This document shows, one piece after another, positions 31,954 through 40,897 of a stretch of DNA of 64,000 bases. This DNA is from Alteribacillus iranensis (GTDB taxonomy: Bacteria > Bacillota > Bacilli > Bacillales > Marinococcaceae): the NCBI RefSeq assembly GCF_900113025.1, contig NZ_FONT01000001.1:62001-126000 (forward strand). The letters run 5' to 3'. Numbering within the stretch: position 1 is the first letter of the stretch; every line of letters begins with the position of its first letter. The notes under the pieces are model-generated. The model did not search any database, had not been told where the DNA came from, and saw only the letters and a program-made list of their open reading frames with translations. Both the position numbers and the translations under genes were made by a program.

Positions 31954-32076
31954 TATGGTGAGATTTACTTATTTCGGAAATCTTGGGCGCTCAGATGGTG
32001 AGTCGGCTGAACACTGGATGGACAATCAGCTGTTTCTGTTACTTGTATAGGAGACATACGAAAGATGATTGAGCGC

Positions 32077-32700
32077 TCAACTTTCATAAATCTCTTCGGC
32101 GAAGTGCTTAATGATCCGGGCGGTGATACCCCATATAATATAGTTTTGATAATAATAAAAATATTCCGGTACAAATCCTTTATTCCACGGATAATTTTTT
32201 CCACCTGGGATGCTTCCATATGGGAAGTCCTCACCTGGTTGTACGGATAACTCAACATCATATCGTTCGGGATCATGAGAGAGAAAGAAAGACAATGGAA
32301 CAGAGAACAATTCATCGACTTCTTCCTTATTTGGTGAAAAAGCAGTCGTGTTTAAAACCCCGGAAAAAGGAAATATTACTTGATTGAAAGGGGAGACGAT
32401 ACGATCTAATTTTCCGAGCAACGTCACTTGATTTTCAGAAATACCTACTTCCTCGCATAATTCCCGAATAGCTGCTGCTTGAGGAGAGGCGTCTTGTCTA
32501 TCTATCTTCCCTCCTGGAAAACAAATCTCTCCCGGTTGGCGTTTCATATGTTTAGCTCTAACTTCAAACAGAACTTCCAAGCCCTCTTTTTTCTCTATGA
32601 TAGGTATAATAACCGCATATTTTCTCATATAGCGTTCCTCTATTATCCCTTGTTCTCTATTCTTTAATCGTTGGATAACGGTTTCTTTACTAATTCTCAC
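32077..32700 (-). CDS. Nudix hydrolase, probable CoA pyrophosphatase
   Basis: A 207-residue Nudix protein. The Nudix box is GGKIDRQDASPQAAAIRELC followed by EEVGI, and the upstream segment VRAKHMKRQPGEICFPGG matches the CoA-diphosphatase signature (R-x-x-x-M/L-x-x-x-x-G-x-x-x-FPGG). Members split CoA to phosphopantetheine and 3',5'-ADP. I chose GTG 32700 (AAGGTGG 10 nt upstream), which gives the usual length; starts at 32739 or 32763 are possible. Confidence 0.82.
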   Translation of the reverse strand: MRISKETVIQRLKNREQGIIEERYMRKYAVIIPIIEKKEGLEVLFEVRAKHMKRQPGEICFPGGKIDRQDASPQAAAIRELCEEVGISENQVTLLGKLDRIVSPFNQVIFPFSGVLNTTAFSPNKEEVDELFSVPLSFFLSHDPERYDVELSVQPGEDFPYGSIPGGKNYPWNKGFVPEYFYYYQNYIIWGITARIIKHFAEEIYES

Positions 32701-32887
32701 GGCGAGTATTCCACCTTTATTCTTTGCTAAGTTAATCATAACAGAGATTTTGTATAAACTCATCTGTTATGCAGAGTGGATAGGCTCCGAGTTCTCTCGA
32801 TGCAGGTGTTTCACATGAGCGTAGTGTTTGTAAAAGGATGAAATGTGGTAAGGAATAATAGAAGTGATAAAAGGAGGCTATCATAAT

Positions 32888-33079
32888 ATGCCTAAATTTA
32901 ATAAAAAAGAGTATGTTAGTGAAAAATCTCGTTCCGTAAAGGATAAGTTAAATGACACACCCCCTTCAGCTTATGAAGATCATATTCCGCTAGAAGAATT
33001 AAAAGATGACGAAATTGAAAATAGAAAAAAAGAGAACACAAAAAATACTTCTTCCACACAGAGGAAAGAAGTAGATTAA
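32888..33079 (+). CDS. Small hydrophilic hypothetical protein (63 aa)
   Basis: A 63-residue, highly charged protein starting MPKFNKKEYVSEKSRSVKDK, with no hydrophobic segment and a Lys/Glu/Asn/Thr-rich end. ATG 32888 has AAAGGAGG ten nt upstream, much better than the ATG at 32864. A terminator follows at once, so it is monocistronic. I do not recognise it; small charged proteins near sporulation genes are often spore-associated, but nothing here proves that. Confidence 0.65.
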   Translation: MPKFNKKEYVSEKSRSVKDKLNDTPPSAYEDHIPLEELKDDEIENRKKENTKNTSSTQRKEVD

Positions 33080-33117
33080 CGGAACGATTTCGTTCATCAT
33101 TGTAGGATCCTTCTTCG

Positions 33118-33150
33118 AATGGAGTGGCATTTTGTCCACTCCATTTTTTT
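33118..33150 (+). terminator. Terminator after the 63-aa gene
   Basis: AATGGAGTGG-cattttgt-CCACTCCATT followed by TTTTT. Confidence 0.85.
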
Positions 33151-33256
33151 AATATAGCTAATGAATGTATGAGTTATTCAAAGATAATCTTCTATATGGT
33201 AAGATTTAACTACAACACCAAAGAGGGTAGGTTATCTAGGAGTGGAGACATACGAA

Positions 33257-33382
33257 ATGTATTATTCAATGAAACAAAAGTTTGAAAAAGAACTTGGGCG
33301 TGAGTTAAAACGAGAAGAAGAGCAATTAATTAATGAAATGCTTCGTAAACAGTTGGAGGAAAATGAAAGAGGTCTTCATTAA
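33257..33382 (+). CDS. Small hypothetical protein (41 aa)
   Basis: A 41-codon frame beginning MYYSMKQKFEKELGRELKRE, almost all charged residues in one likely amphipathic helix. GGAG lies nine nt before the ATG (AGTGGAGAC). I do not recognise it. The good ribosome site and helical, coding-like composition support a real small gene, but the shortness keeps confidence moderate. The dispersed repeat begins about 70 nt after its stop. Confidence 0.5.
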   Translation: MYYSMKQKFEKELGRELKREEEQLINEMLRKQLEENERGLH

Positions 33383-33451
33383 AAAGATTGGAAAGTTTAA
33401 CATTCCATATAGCGGTTCTTCTGCTAGAAACGCAAACGTCCTGTTTGCAAT

Positions 33452-33570
33452 GCAAAAGTCAACGCATCCTTCGTAAGCCAACGCAGAAGTCAGAACACCG
33501 TGTACTAGCTAACGCAAAAGGCAGCGCATCCTGTGCAAGCCAGATCGCTTTCGCTTTTCTTATGAAAGTG
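33452..33570 (+). repeat. Dispersed repeat, copy 2
   Basis: Second copy of the element at 12248-12363. It reads GCAAAAGTCAACGC, GTAAGCCAACGCAGAAGTCAG, TAGCTAACGC and ends TTTCGCTTTTCTTATG. It lies about 75 nt upstream of sigK, in the space where a sigma-E/sigma-K promoter would be expected. Frames running through it are not genes. Confidence 0.75.
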
Positions 33571-33646
33571 ATGTTGGACAAACAACACATCTCCTCTTCA
33601 AGCATATGATAAATAGAGCAGGAAGGTTTGAAAGGGGAGATGCGAA

Positions 33647-34357
33647 TTGTCCGGCATTTTGGCTGCAGCTGTTTATTTCATTAAAGAACTGGCCTTGTTT
33701 GTATCCTATGTTAAAAATAACGCGTTTCCGCAGCCCTTGTCGAAAGAAGAAGAGAAAAAACATCTAAAAAAATTGCAGCAAGGTAGTCAAGAATCAAGAA
33801 ATATATTAATTGAACATAATTTGCGGTTAGTAGCACACATCGTAAAAAAATTCGAAAACACGAGAGAAGATACGGAAGATCTCATTTCTATCGGAACCAT
33901 TGGGCTTATCAAAGGGATTGAAAGTTATTCTCCAGATAAAGGTACGAAACTAGCTACCTACGCAGCACGGTGTGTAGAAAATGAAATACTTATGCATCTT
34001 CGGGCATTGAAAAAAGTAAAGAAAGATATTTCTTTATATGATCCTATTGGGAGCGATAAAGAGGGAAATGAAATTTCTTTAATGGACGTATTGCAAGAAG
34101 AGGGGCCGGAAGTCGCAGATATCATTCAATTAAAGATGGAAAAGTCGCAAATGTATCAATTTATGGGCGTGTTAGATGAGAGAGAAAAAGGAGTAATTGT
34201 TAGCAGGTTTGGTCTCGAAAAGAAAAAAGAAAAAACACAGAGAGAAATAGCAAAGGAACTCGGTATTTCGCGAAGCTATGTTTCCCGTATAGAAAAAAGG
34301 GCACTTTTTAAACTCTTTCAGGAATTTTATAAACATCAGAGAAAAATGGGATCATAA
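33647..34357 (+). CDS. sigK: RNA polymerase sporulation sigma factor pro-sigma-K
   Basis: The late mother-cell sigma factor, 236 residues, encoded by one continuous gene with no intervening skin element. TTG 33647 is the start, with AAAGGGGAG seven nt upstream. The 20-residue hydrophobic pro-sequence precedes [12 protein letters not shown], exactly where SpoIVFB cuts in B. subtilis. Region 2 ([42 protein letters not shown]) and region 4 ([20 protein letters not shown]) are intact. Confidence 0.96.
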   Translation: MSGILAAAVYFIKELALFVSYVKNNAFPQPLSKEEEKKHLKKLQQGSQESRNILIEHNLRLVAHIVKKFENTREDTEDLISIGTIGLIKGIESYSPDKGTKLATYAARCVENEILMHLRALKKVKKDISLYDPIGSDKEGNEISLMDVLQEEGPEVADIIQLKMEKSQMYQFMGVLDEREKGVIVSRFGLEKKKEKTQREIAKELGISRSYVSRIEKRALFKLFQEFYKHQRKMGS

Positions 34358-34402
34358 AAAAAGATTACTTTCGTGAAGAACAACATGTAAATAAACTGGG
34401 GA

Positions 34403-34437
34403 AGAGACGCAGATTATCGTGTAATCTGCGTCTCTTT
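34403..34437. terminator. Bidirectional terminator between sigK and hbs
   Basis: AGAGACGCAGATTA-tcgtg-TAATCTGCGTCTCT, a 14-bp hairpin with T runs on both strands, between two convergent genes. Confidence 0.85.
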
Positions 34438-34485
34438 CCTACGATCGGTATTAATCGTTTCCCCCGTATAGAAAATATTATGTTT

Positions 34486-34758
34486 TTAGTTGACAGCATC
34501 CTTAAGTTGCTTTCCTGGACGGAAAGCAGGGTTTTTTGTTGCAGGGATTTCAATTTCATCCCCTGTTTGCGGGTTACGACCTTTTCTTGCCGCACGTTCA
34601 CGTACTTCAAAGCTTCCGAAGCCAACTAATTGAATTTTGTCGCCTTTTTTCAATGTCTCTGTAATGCTGTCGAATACAGCATCTACTGCTTTAGAAGCGT
34701 CTTTTTTAGAGATATCTGCTTGCTCTGCTACAGAATTGATTAGATCTGTCTTGTTCAT
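34486..34758 (-). CDS. hbs: DNA-binding protein HU
   Basis: HU compacts and bends DNA. The 90-residue protein starts [20 protein letters not shown] and has the DNA-arm motif [23 protein letters not shown] 34758 is preceded on its strand by AAAGGGAG. In B. subtilis hbs lies elsewhere (near mtrA/spoIVA), so this may be an additional HU copy or a relocated one. Confidence 0.95.
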   Translation of the reverse strand: MNKTDLINSVAEQADISKKDASKAVDAVFDSITETLKKGDKIQLVGFGSFEVRERAARKGRNPQTGDEIEIPATKNPAFRPGKQLKDAVN

Positions 34759-34940
34759 GAAAAAACTCCCTTTCATTCCTAATATAGAGACTGTACAATA
34801 CAAATTTACTCATGAAATCCTTGATATGTCAAGTGTTGGCGGGTAATTTGACTAATGTGTAAGCTTATTTCTTACCATTATTTCCGAATAACAAAAATTT
34901 AAAACGGATGACAGATGAATTTTCAGCTAGAATGAGTGAT

Positions 34941-35303
34941 TTAAGATAAGTCTTTTTTTGTTTTTTTCTTTCTTAAGTCATCTTGTGTACTTGACTCCCA
35001 AAGAGAGACGCCTGTGTTATGTGCAGCTCTCGAAATAAGATGGCCTCCAACTGGTGCTGTTGCAAAAACAAAGAGAATGGCTAAAAGAATGCGGGCACTA
35101 ACATATCCATCCACTAGACCAAAGAATAAGAAGAGAGCTAACAAAATACACATCACTCCCAATGTGGCAGCCTTTGTAGAAGCATGGAGACGTGTGTATA
35201 CATCAGGGAGCCTAATGACCCCTATAGCACTAATTAAGCTTAAGAGGGCGCCAATAAGAACGAGAACTCCTATCATTATATTGCTAATCTCGTTTACGCT
35301 CAA
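34941..35303 (-). CDS. mrpG: Na+/H+ antiporter subunit MrpG
   Basis: Last gene of the mrp operon, about 120 residues with three membrane segments and the family motif IRLPDVYTRLHASTKAATLG. A TTG start (MSVNEISN) places AAGGGTG upstream and overlaps mrpF by 20 nt; an internal ATG ten codons on is possible. MrpG is needed for assembly of the seven-subunit antiporter. Confidence 0.92.
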   Translation of the reverse strand: MSVNEISNIMIGVLVLIGALLSLISAIGVIRLPDVYTRLHASTKAATLGVMCILLALFLFFGLVDGYVSARILLAILFVFATAPVGGHLISRAAHNTGVSLWESSTQDDLRKKKTKKDLS

Positions 35304-35565
35304 TCACAACACCCTTTTCTATGAATTTGGAGAAACCCACTGTACCAATAAAAGCTAGTATAGCAAGTAGAAGTATAACTTCTAAGAACGCGGTTGTATT
35401 TAATATTAAAGACATGACAGCAGCCAGGCTGATGAGGTTAATCCCTATCATGTCAAGGGCTACTACCCGATCGGGAGCAGAAGGACCTGTTATTACTCTA
35501 TACAGAGTTATTAAGATGGAGAGAGCAATAATTGCGGCGGATATATTAATTAGCATGTGAAACAT
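35284..35565 (-). CDS. mrpF: Na+/H+ antiporter subunit MrpF
   Basis: A 93-residue subunit with three membrane segments and the conserved RVITGPSAPDRVVALDMIGI, whose Asp lies in the membrane and is important in homologues. It abuts mrpE (shared base at the junction) and overlaps mrpG, so translation is coupled through the operon. Confidence 0.93.
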   Translation of the reverse strand: MFHMLINISAAIIALSILITLYRVITGPSAPDRVVALDMIGINLISLAAVMSLILNTTAFLEVILLLAILAFIGTVGFSKFIEKGVVIERKRD

Positions 35566-36041
35566 TACGCTCTCACCTCCTGAATAGCCTTGATAAAGGA
35601 ATTCTCGATTTGTCGTTTTTCGTCATTCACGTCTTCTAAGTCAAGGGAGTGGATATATAATGTCTTGCTGTCCGGAGAGACGTCTACGACCAATGTTCCT
35701 GGTGTTAAGGTGATTAGACATGACAACAAAGTGACTTCCCAATCGTCTTTTAAATCTATATCCATAGCAAATATACCAGGTCGGATGTCTAGTCGGGGAC
35801 GTAATACTTGACTAACGACTTGAATAGTTGACAAAAATAATTCTTTAATAAAGATCAGGATTAGCTTAATAATCGCTATGAATGTAATAAAGTAAAAACG
35901 TTTGGGAAAGAAACCTCTCACCAAATATAGAATACCAAGCCCGATGACATAACCGCTTAGAAAAGAGACGAATGTCCAACTGTTATTGAGAAACATCCAC
36001 GTGAAAGCCATGATTAAGTTGATAATTATTTGTATCGCCAT
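35565..36041 (-). CDS. mrpE: Na+/H+ antiporter subunit MrpE
   Basis: A 158-residue subunit with N-terminal membrane helices and a cytoplasmic domain containing SCLITLTPGTLVVDVSPD, the MrpE/MnhE signature. It lies 6 nt after the mrpD stop on the minus strand. Confidence 0.93.
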   Translation of the reverse strand: MAIQIIINLIMAFTWMFLNNSWTFVSFLSGYVIGLGILYLVRGFFPKRFYFITFIAIIKLILIFIKELFLSTIQVVSQVLRPRLDIRPGIFAMDIDLKDDWEVTLLSCLITLTPGTLVVDVSPDSKTLYIHSLDLEDVNDEKRQIENSFIKAIQEVRA

Positions 36042-36047
36042 ATGATT

Positions 36048-37538
36048 CTACTCCTTTAAAACGGCTTCAATATAAATTTCTGGTTGAAGCAGTGTGGTTG
36101 CCGCGATGTCAACCAAAGGATAAAGCAGCTCTGCTCCTAGACCGACAAGTACGGATAGTGCTATTAAAAGCGCGCTCGGCCATAGCAATCCTTTTGCGGT
36201 AGAAAATTGGTCAGGTCTCTCCAGCGTCGGTTTCCCAAAAAAACCGTTTAAGAAGATACGGATCATGGAATAAAGAACGAGAAGACTTGATATCATCATC
36301 GTCGCAACAAGCCAATAGTCCCCAGCATTTGCACCACCTTGGATTAATAGAAGTTTGCCTATAAATCCACTTAACGGAGGAACACCTACTAATGACATAA
36401 CAGCAACAAAAAACATCCATCCCAGCGCCGGGTAATATTTAATAATTCCTCCCATTTTCTTCAGCTTGCTTGTCCCTGCAACAAATACCAAAGTACCGAC
36501 TAAGAGAAATAGGGCCGCTTTAATGATCATGTCATGAATCAGATAAAAGATAGCTCCATTGAATCCACTGTCATTTAATACAGATACGCCGAACAGAACA
36601 TAACCCACTGCTACAATAACATTGTAGACAAGTATTTTGAAAACATCTTGGTGGGCAATCGCTCCGATCACACCAGCAATCATAGTAATCCCAGCTAATA
36701 TACCAAGCAAAGTATGAGTAAATGCGGTGTCGTTCACAAAGATAAGGGAATAGGTCCGAAACAATGAATATATACCTACCTTTGTTAACAAGGCTCCAAA
36801 TATAGCTGCAATCGCAGGAGGAGGCGCAGCATAAGAGCCGGGAAGCCAAAAGTATAGAGGAAACAATGCCCCTTTGAGACCGAACACAATTAAAAACATG
36901 ACCGCAATCACGGTAAGAATAGGAACGGTCTCATCAAGACTGCCAATTCTTTCTGATAAATGAGCCATGTTCAACGTTCCTGTCACGGCGTATAAATAAG
37001 CCACTGCTCCTACAAATAAAGCAGAAGAAATAACATTCACCAATACATATTTAAACGATTCACGTAATTGTACCTTCGTACCGCCATGAACGATAAGTAT
37101 GTAGGAAGCAATAAGCATTACTTCAAAAAATACAAAAAGGTTAAATATGTCTCCTGTTATAAAAGCCCCTGACACCCCTGTTATCAGGAAATAATAAAAG
37201 GAATAATAATAAAATTTCTCTCTTTCTCTGCCAATGGAACGAAAGGAGTACAAAAGAACGGGAAGACTAAGGACTGACGTAGTTGTTACTAATAAGAGAG
37301 CAAGCATATCTCCCACAAGCACGATGCCAAAGGGGGGAGTCCAGCCTCCCAATTCTAACGTTCGGATACCATTTTGATACACATCCAGAACAAGGAAGAT
37401 ATTAACAGCAATGAGGACGATGCCTGCGATGATACTAATAGTACGTTGCGCTGTTATTTTTTTAGGAATAAGCAACAAAATGGTTCCGGTCAACAATGGT
37501 ATTAATATAGGTGCTATTAAGATGTTAATCATGTGCAT
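36048..37538 (-). CDS. mrpD: Na+/H+ antiporter subunit MrpD
   Basis: A 496-residue, roughly 14-helix subunit homologous to the proton-pumping subunits NuoM/NuoN of complex I. The conserved membrane Glu lies in FVFFEVMLIASYILI near residue 137, and the Lys-containing motif FGLKGALFPLYFWLPGSY follows near residue 219. With MrpA it forms the ion-translocating core. The start overlaps mrpC by 14 nt. Confidence 0.95.
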   Translation of the reverse strand: MHMINILIAPILIPLLTGTILLLIPKKITAQRTISIIAGIVLIAVNIFLVLDVYQNGIRTLELGGWTPPFGIVLVGDMLALLLVTTTSVLSLPVLLYSFRSIGREREKFYYYSFYYFLITGVSGAFITGDIFNLFVFFEVMLIASYILIVHGGTKVQLRESFKYVLVNVISSALFVGAVAYLYAVTGTLNMAHLSERIGSLDETVPILTVIAVMFLIVFGLKGALFPLYFWLPGSYAAPPPAIAAIFGALLTKVGIYSLFRTYSLIFVNDTAFTHTLLGILAGITMIAGVIGAIAHQDVFKILVYNVIVAVGYVLFGVSVLNDSGFNGAIFYLIHDMIIKAALFLLVGTLVFVAGTSKLKKMGGIIKYYPALGWMFFVAVMSLVGVPPLSGFIGKLLLIQGGANAGDYWLVATMMISSLLVLYSMIRIFLNGFFGKPTLERPDQFSTAKGLLWPSALLIALSVLVGLGAELLYPLVDIAATTLLQPEIYIEAVLKE

Positions 37539-37866
37539 CAGGCCCTCTCAATCCATCGGTGTCGTCCGTCCCTGTCACTTTATAAGCTCTGTAGCCAAGC
37601 ACGAGGAAAAAAGATGTAACACCAAAACTAATTACAATTGCAGTTAGGATTAACGCTTGTGGAAGCGGATCCGTATAATTAGAAGCTTCGAGTCCGAGCA
37701 GTGGCGGTGCCCCTGTTTTTAAGCCAGCCATGGTTAAGAGAAGGAGGTGGGCTCCGTGACTAATTACACTGGTGCCAACAATAATACGAATCATATTTTT
37801 GGACAGAACCAAATAGGTTCCGGCCATGAATAAAACACCAGCCACAATAGACATAACAATTTCCAT
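37525..37866 (-). CDS. mrpC: Na+/H+ antiporter subunit MrpC
   Basis: A 113-residue, three-helix NuoK homologue with LGLEASNYTDPLPQALILTA, the typical MrpC signature. It shares one base with mrpB and overlaps mrpD by 14 nt. Confidence 0.94.
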   Translation of the reverse strand: MEIVMSIVAGVLFMAGTYLVLSKNMIRIIVGTSVISHGAHLLLLTMAGLKTGAPPLLGLEASNYTDPLPQALILTAIVISFGVTSFFLVLGYRAYKVTGTDDTDGLRGPDAHD

Positions 37867-38288
37867 TATCGATCCTCCCCTATTGTTTGAATGATGGTAA
37901 GCGTTACGGCAACTACGACCAAATAGACACCAAGATCAAACAGTAAGGCAGTAGCCAACTCTACTTCTCCCAATATAGGAAGCGTAAAGTATCCAAAAGT
38001 GTGGGATAAAAATGGGACGCCAAATAAGAAAGATCCCACAGCAGTCAAGACAGCGATGAGCAGCCCGACTGCTATTAAAATTTTATAGTCGATAGGCAGG
38101 ATCCGCTTTACTGTATCCAAATCAAAAGCCAGCATGAGGAGGACAACGGCAGAACTAGTCATCAGACCTCCAATGAAGCCTCCTCCCGGGTTATGATGTC
38201 CATTAAAGAACATAAAAACAGAAAATACCAGAATAATAAACACCAATACTTTGGTTGCTGTTTGAACTACGACATCATTCGGTCTCAT
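37866..38288 (-). CDS. mrpB: Na+/H+ antiporter subunit MrpB
   Basis: A 140-residue, four-helix subunit with GHHNPGGGFIGGLMTSSAVV, the MrpB/MnhB signature. Its ATG overlaps the mrpA stop as ATGA. Confidence 0.94.
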   Translation of the reverse strand: MRPNDVVVQTATKVLVFIILVFSVFMFFNGHHNPGGGFIGGLMTSSAVVLLMLAFDLDTVKRILPIDYKILIAVGLLIAVLTAVGSFLFGVPFLSHTFGYFTLPILGEVELATALLFDLGVYLVVVAVTLTIIQTIGEDR

Positions 38289-40693
38289 AAGCGATCTCTC
38301 CCAGCAAGCCTTAATTTAATCATTGTAAAGATTCCTAGTGCAGCAATCCCTAGTACTAAAATTTCAAATAACGTATCTGTACCCCGGAAATCTACAAGGA
38401 TGACATTCACCATGTTTTTTCCACCAGCAAGATCATAACTAGCTTCAGGGAAAAATCCAGATATTGATTCGAATAAACGAGTCCCATTAGCTGAAATACC
38501 AATTAATGTGATAGTGATACCGACTGCCAATGAAACAATAAAGTTTCCTGTTTGAAAGCGCACTTTTTTTAAGTCTTTTGTAATGTTAGGTAAGTGATAG
38601 AAGCACAGTAAAAACAGCGCGACCGAAACAGTTTCAATAATAAGCTGGGTTAAAGCTAAATCCGGGGCGCGGAAAATGACAAAAAACAGTGCAACTGTAT
38701 AACCTGTAACACCAAGACTAATGAGCACAGTCATCCGCTTTGATGCAAACATAACAGTCAGGGCTGAGAAAATCAGCATCGCTGCAAGGATAAGTTCATG
38801 CACGCTTACGGGAGCTGTGTTGTCTGTAGTTAACGTTAAGGCATCCTTACCAAATAACGTAGCAATTAGGATAGCTGTAAAGAAAATAAATATATACACG
38901 AGGTAATGTCTTATCGACCCCGTCATATACAAGCCTGTTATACGGCTCGCAGCTCTCTCTCCAGTAAAAAGAGTTTGGTCATACAGCTTGTTAAAAGACA
39001 ACGTTTCGGGGAAGAGGCTGTAGACACCTGACCATTTCCGAATGCTCAAATACAATAATGACCCTAACGCTACGACACCCAATGTCATAAATAACTCTAG
39101 GGTCCAGCCATGCCAAAAGTAGATGTCCACGTGAAATTGTTCTCCATTGGCCAATACAGACGGGAGAATGGACGCCATAGCCGGGGCGATGACTGTATAA
39201 GATAATATGTTTGGAAAAAATCCAAACACAATAACCAGACTAATTAACACAAGAGGTGAAATTAGCATTCCAAACGGTGCTTCATGAGGCTTAGAAGGCA
39301 GTTTGTTAAGCTGCAGCTTCCCGCCAAAGGTTTTAAACACAATAATCATGCTGTATATAAATGTAAATATGCTTGCTATCCAAGCTACAATTGGAAAGAC
39401 AATTCCAATTGTATCCACACTAAACAAGTTGAACGTCGTAATATTTAGCATTGCCGTAAAAAACATTTCTTTACTTAAAAACCCATTAAAAGGTGGCAAG
39501 CCGGCCATAGAAAAACTGCCGATGACGGCAATGGTGAACGTAATCGGCATAACCGTCATTAAACCTCCGAGATGACGGATATCACGAGTGCCTGTCTCAT
39601 GGTCAACGATACCAACCATCATAAACAGACTGCCTTTGAAAGTAGCATGGTTTATCAAATGAAATAAAGCGGCAGCTGTAGCTCCTATGTATAAGTTATT
39701 ATCGATACTATCAAAGTGTAAAGCAGCTGCCCCTACGCCTAGCATCGATAGTATCATTCCCAGCTGACTGACAGTAGAATATGCAAGAATTGCTTTCAAG
39801 TCAGTGTGACGTACTGCTGAAAAAGAACCCCAAAACAGGGTAGTTATTCCAAACCCTGCCACGAGCCAAAGCCATTCTCCACTAAAAGCAAAAACAGGAC
39901 TAAGGCGGGCCACTAAATAAATACCTGCCTTTACCATAGTAGCAGAGTGTAAGTAGGCGCTGACTGGAGTCGGTGCTTCCATAGCGTCGGGTAACCATAT
40001 ATGAAATGGGAATTGAGCTGATTTTGTAAACGCTCCCAGCAATATGAGCAGCATAGCCGGCAAAAATAATGGATGGTTTAATATTTCACTGGAAGAGGCA
40101 GCTATTTCTTGAATGCTGAACGTATTCGTCATTTGATACAGAAGCACAATCCCTACAAGCATGGCAAAACCGCCAAGCATCGTGATTAGCATCGATTTTA
40201 AAGCGCCATAACGGGATTTTTCTCGTTCGTACCAGTACGAAATAAGTAGAAATGAAGAAATGCTTGTGATTTCCCAAAACGTATAAAGAACAATCAAATT
40301 ATCAGATAAAACAACCCCAAGCATTGCACCCATAAACATTAATAAATAAACATAAAAATTATTGAGAGATTCTTTCTCTTTTGAAAGATAATAGATGGAA
40401 TATAAAACGACTAACGATCCAATCCCTGTTATTAATAAAGCAAATAGTAACCCAAGTCCATCTACATATGCCGCGAAGCTAATCCCCAAGGAGGGAATCC
40501 AATCAAATACGGCAGTAACGGACTCATTGTTCGAAGTGATAGGCAAAAACTGAATAAAATAAATGAATAACAGAAAGGGGACGAGTAAGACAAACCACCC
40601 CGTATGTATTCGTGAAACAAGTTTGTATAAAATGGGCACTAATATAGCAGCTAAAAAAGGAGCTATAATAGCGAAATGCAAGGCTGTGAACAT
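38285..40693 (-). CDS. mrpA: Na+/H+ antiporter subunit MrpA
   Basis: First and largest gene of the operon, 802 residues, with about 20 membrane segments. The N-terminal part is a NuoL homologue (LYTFWEITSISSFLLISYWY near residue 140, with the conserved Glu; LGAFTKSAQFPFHIWLPDAM near 224). The C-terminal part (RAPDLALTQLIIETVSVALF onward) is the MrpA-specific region related to NuoJ/MrpB. The complex expels Na+ for H+ and supports pH homeostasis and salt tolerance. AAAGGAGG precedes the ATG; TATAAT on the minus strand at about 40742-40747 is a likely minus-10. Confidence 0.95.
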   Translation of the reverse strand: MFTALHFAIIAPFLAAILVPILYKLVSRIHTGWFVLLVPFLLFIYFIQFLPITSNNESVTAVFDWIPSLGISFAAYVDGLGLLFALLITGIGSLVVLYSIYYLSKEKESLNNFYVYLLMFMGAMLGVVLSDNLIVLYTFWEITSISSFLLISYWYEREKSRYGALKSMLITMLGGFAMLVGIVLLYQMTNTFSIQEIAASSSEILNHPLFLPAMLLILLGAFTKSAQFPFHIWLPDAMEAPTPVSAYLHSATMVKAGIYLVARLSPVFAFSGEWLWLVAGFGITTLFWGSFSAVRHTDLKAILAYSTVSQLGMILSMLGVGAAALHFDSIDNNLYIGATAAALFHLINHATFKGSLFMMVGIVDHETGTRDIRHLGGLMTVMPITFTIAVIGSFSMAGLPPFNGFLSKEMFFTAMLNITTFNLFSVDTIGIVFPIVAWIASIFTFIYSMIIVFKTFGGKLQLNKLPSKPHEAPFGMLISPLVLISLVIVFGFFPNILSYTVIAPAMASILPSVLANGEQFHVDIYFWHGWTLELFMTLGVVALGSLLYLSIRKWSGVYSLFPETLSFNKLYDQTLFTGERAASRITGLYMTGSIRHYLVYIFIFFTAILIATLFGKDALTLTTDNTAPVSVHELILAAMLIFSALTVMFASKRMTVLISLGVTGYTVALFFVIFRAPDLALTQLIIETVSVALFLLCFYHLPNITKDLKKVRFQTGNFIVSLAVGITITLIGISANGTRLFESISGFFPEASYDLAGGKNMVNVILVDFRGTDTLFEILVLGIAALGIFTMIKLRLAGRDRL

Positions 40694-40897
40694 GTAAGGC
40701 CTCCTTTGTCATTTTCCGTATCTTTATGTAGTCTTTTCACATTATAACTTAAAATAAATGAGGATGCACCTTGAAAAACCTTGAGAATGAAGGGGATGAA
40801 AGGATTATTATATATAGGTAGAGAGCCGGAATTAGAATATTTAATGAATAAAAAAATTGTCGATTCCCGACACTAATTATATAAAGGAGTGTAGGGA

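Noticed and set aside
33388-33609. A 73-codon frame upstream of sigK
   Set aside because: It runs through dispersed repeat copy 2, and its first codons overlap the small gene region in another frame without a ribosome site.
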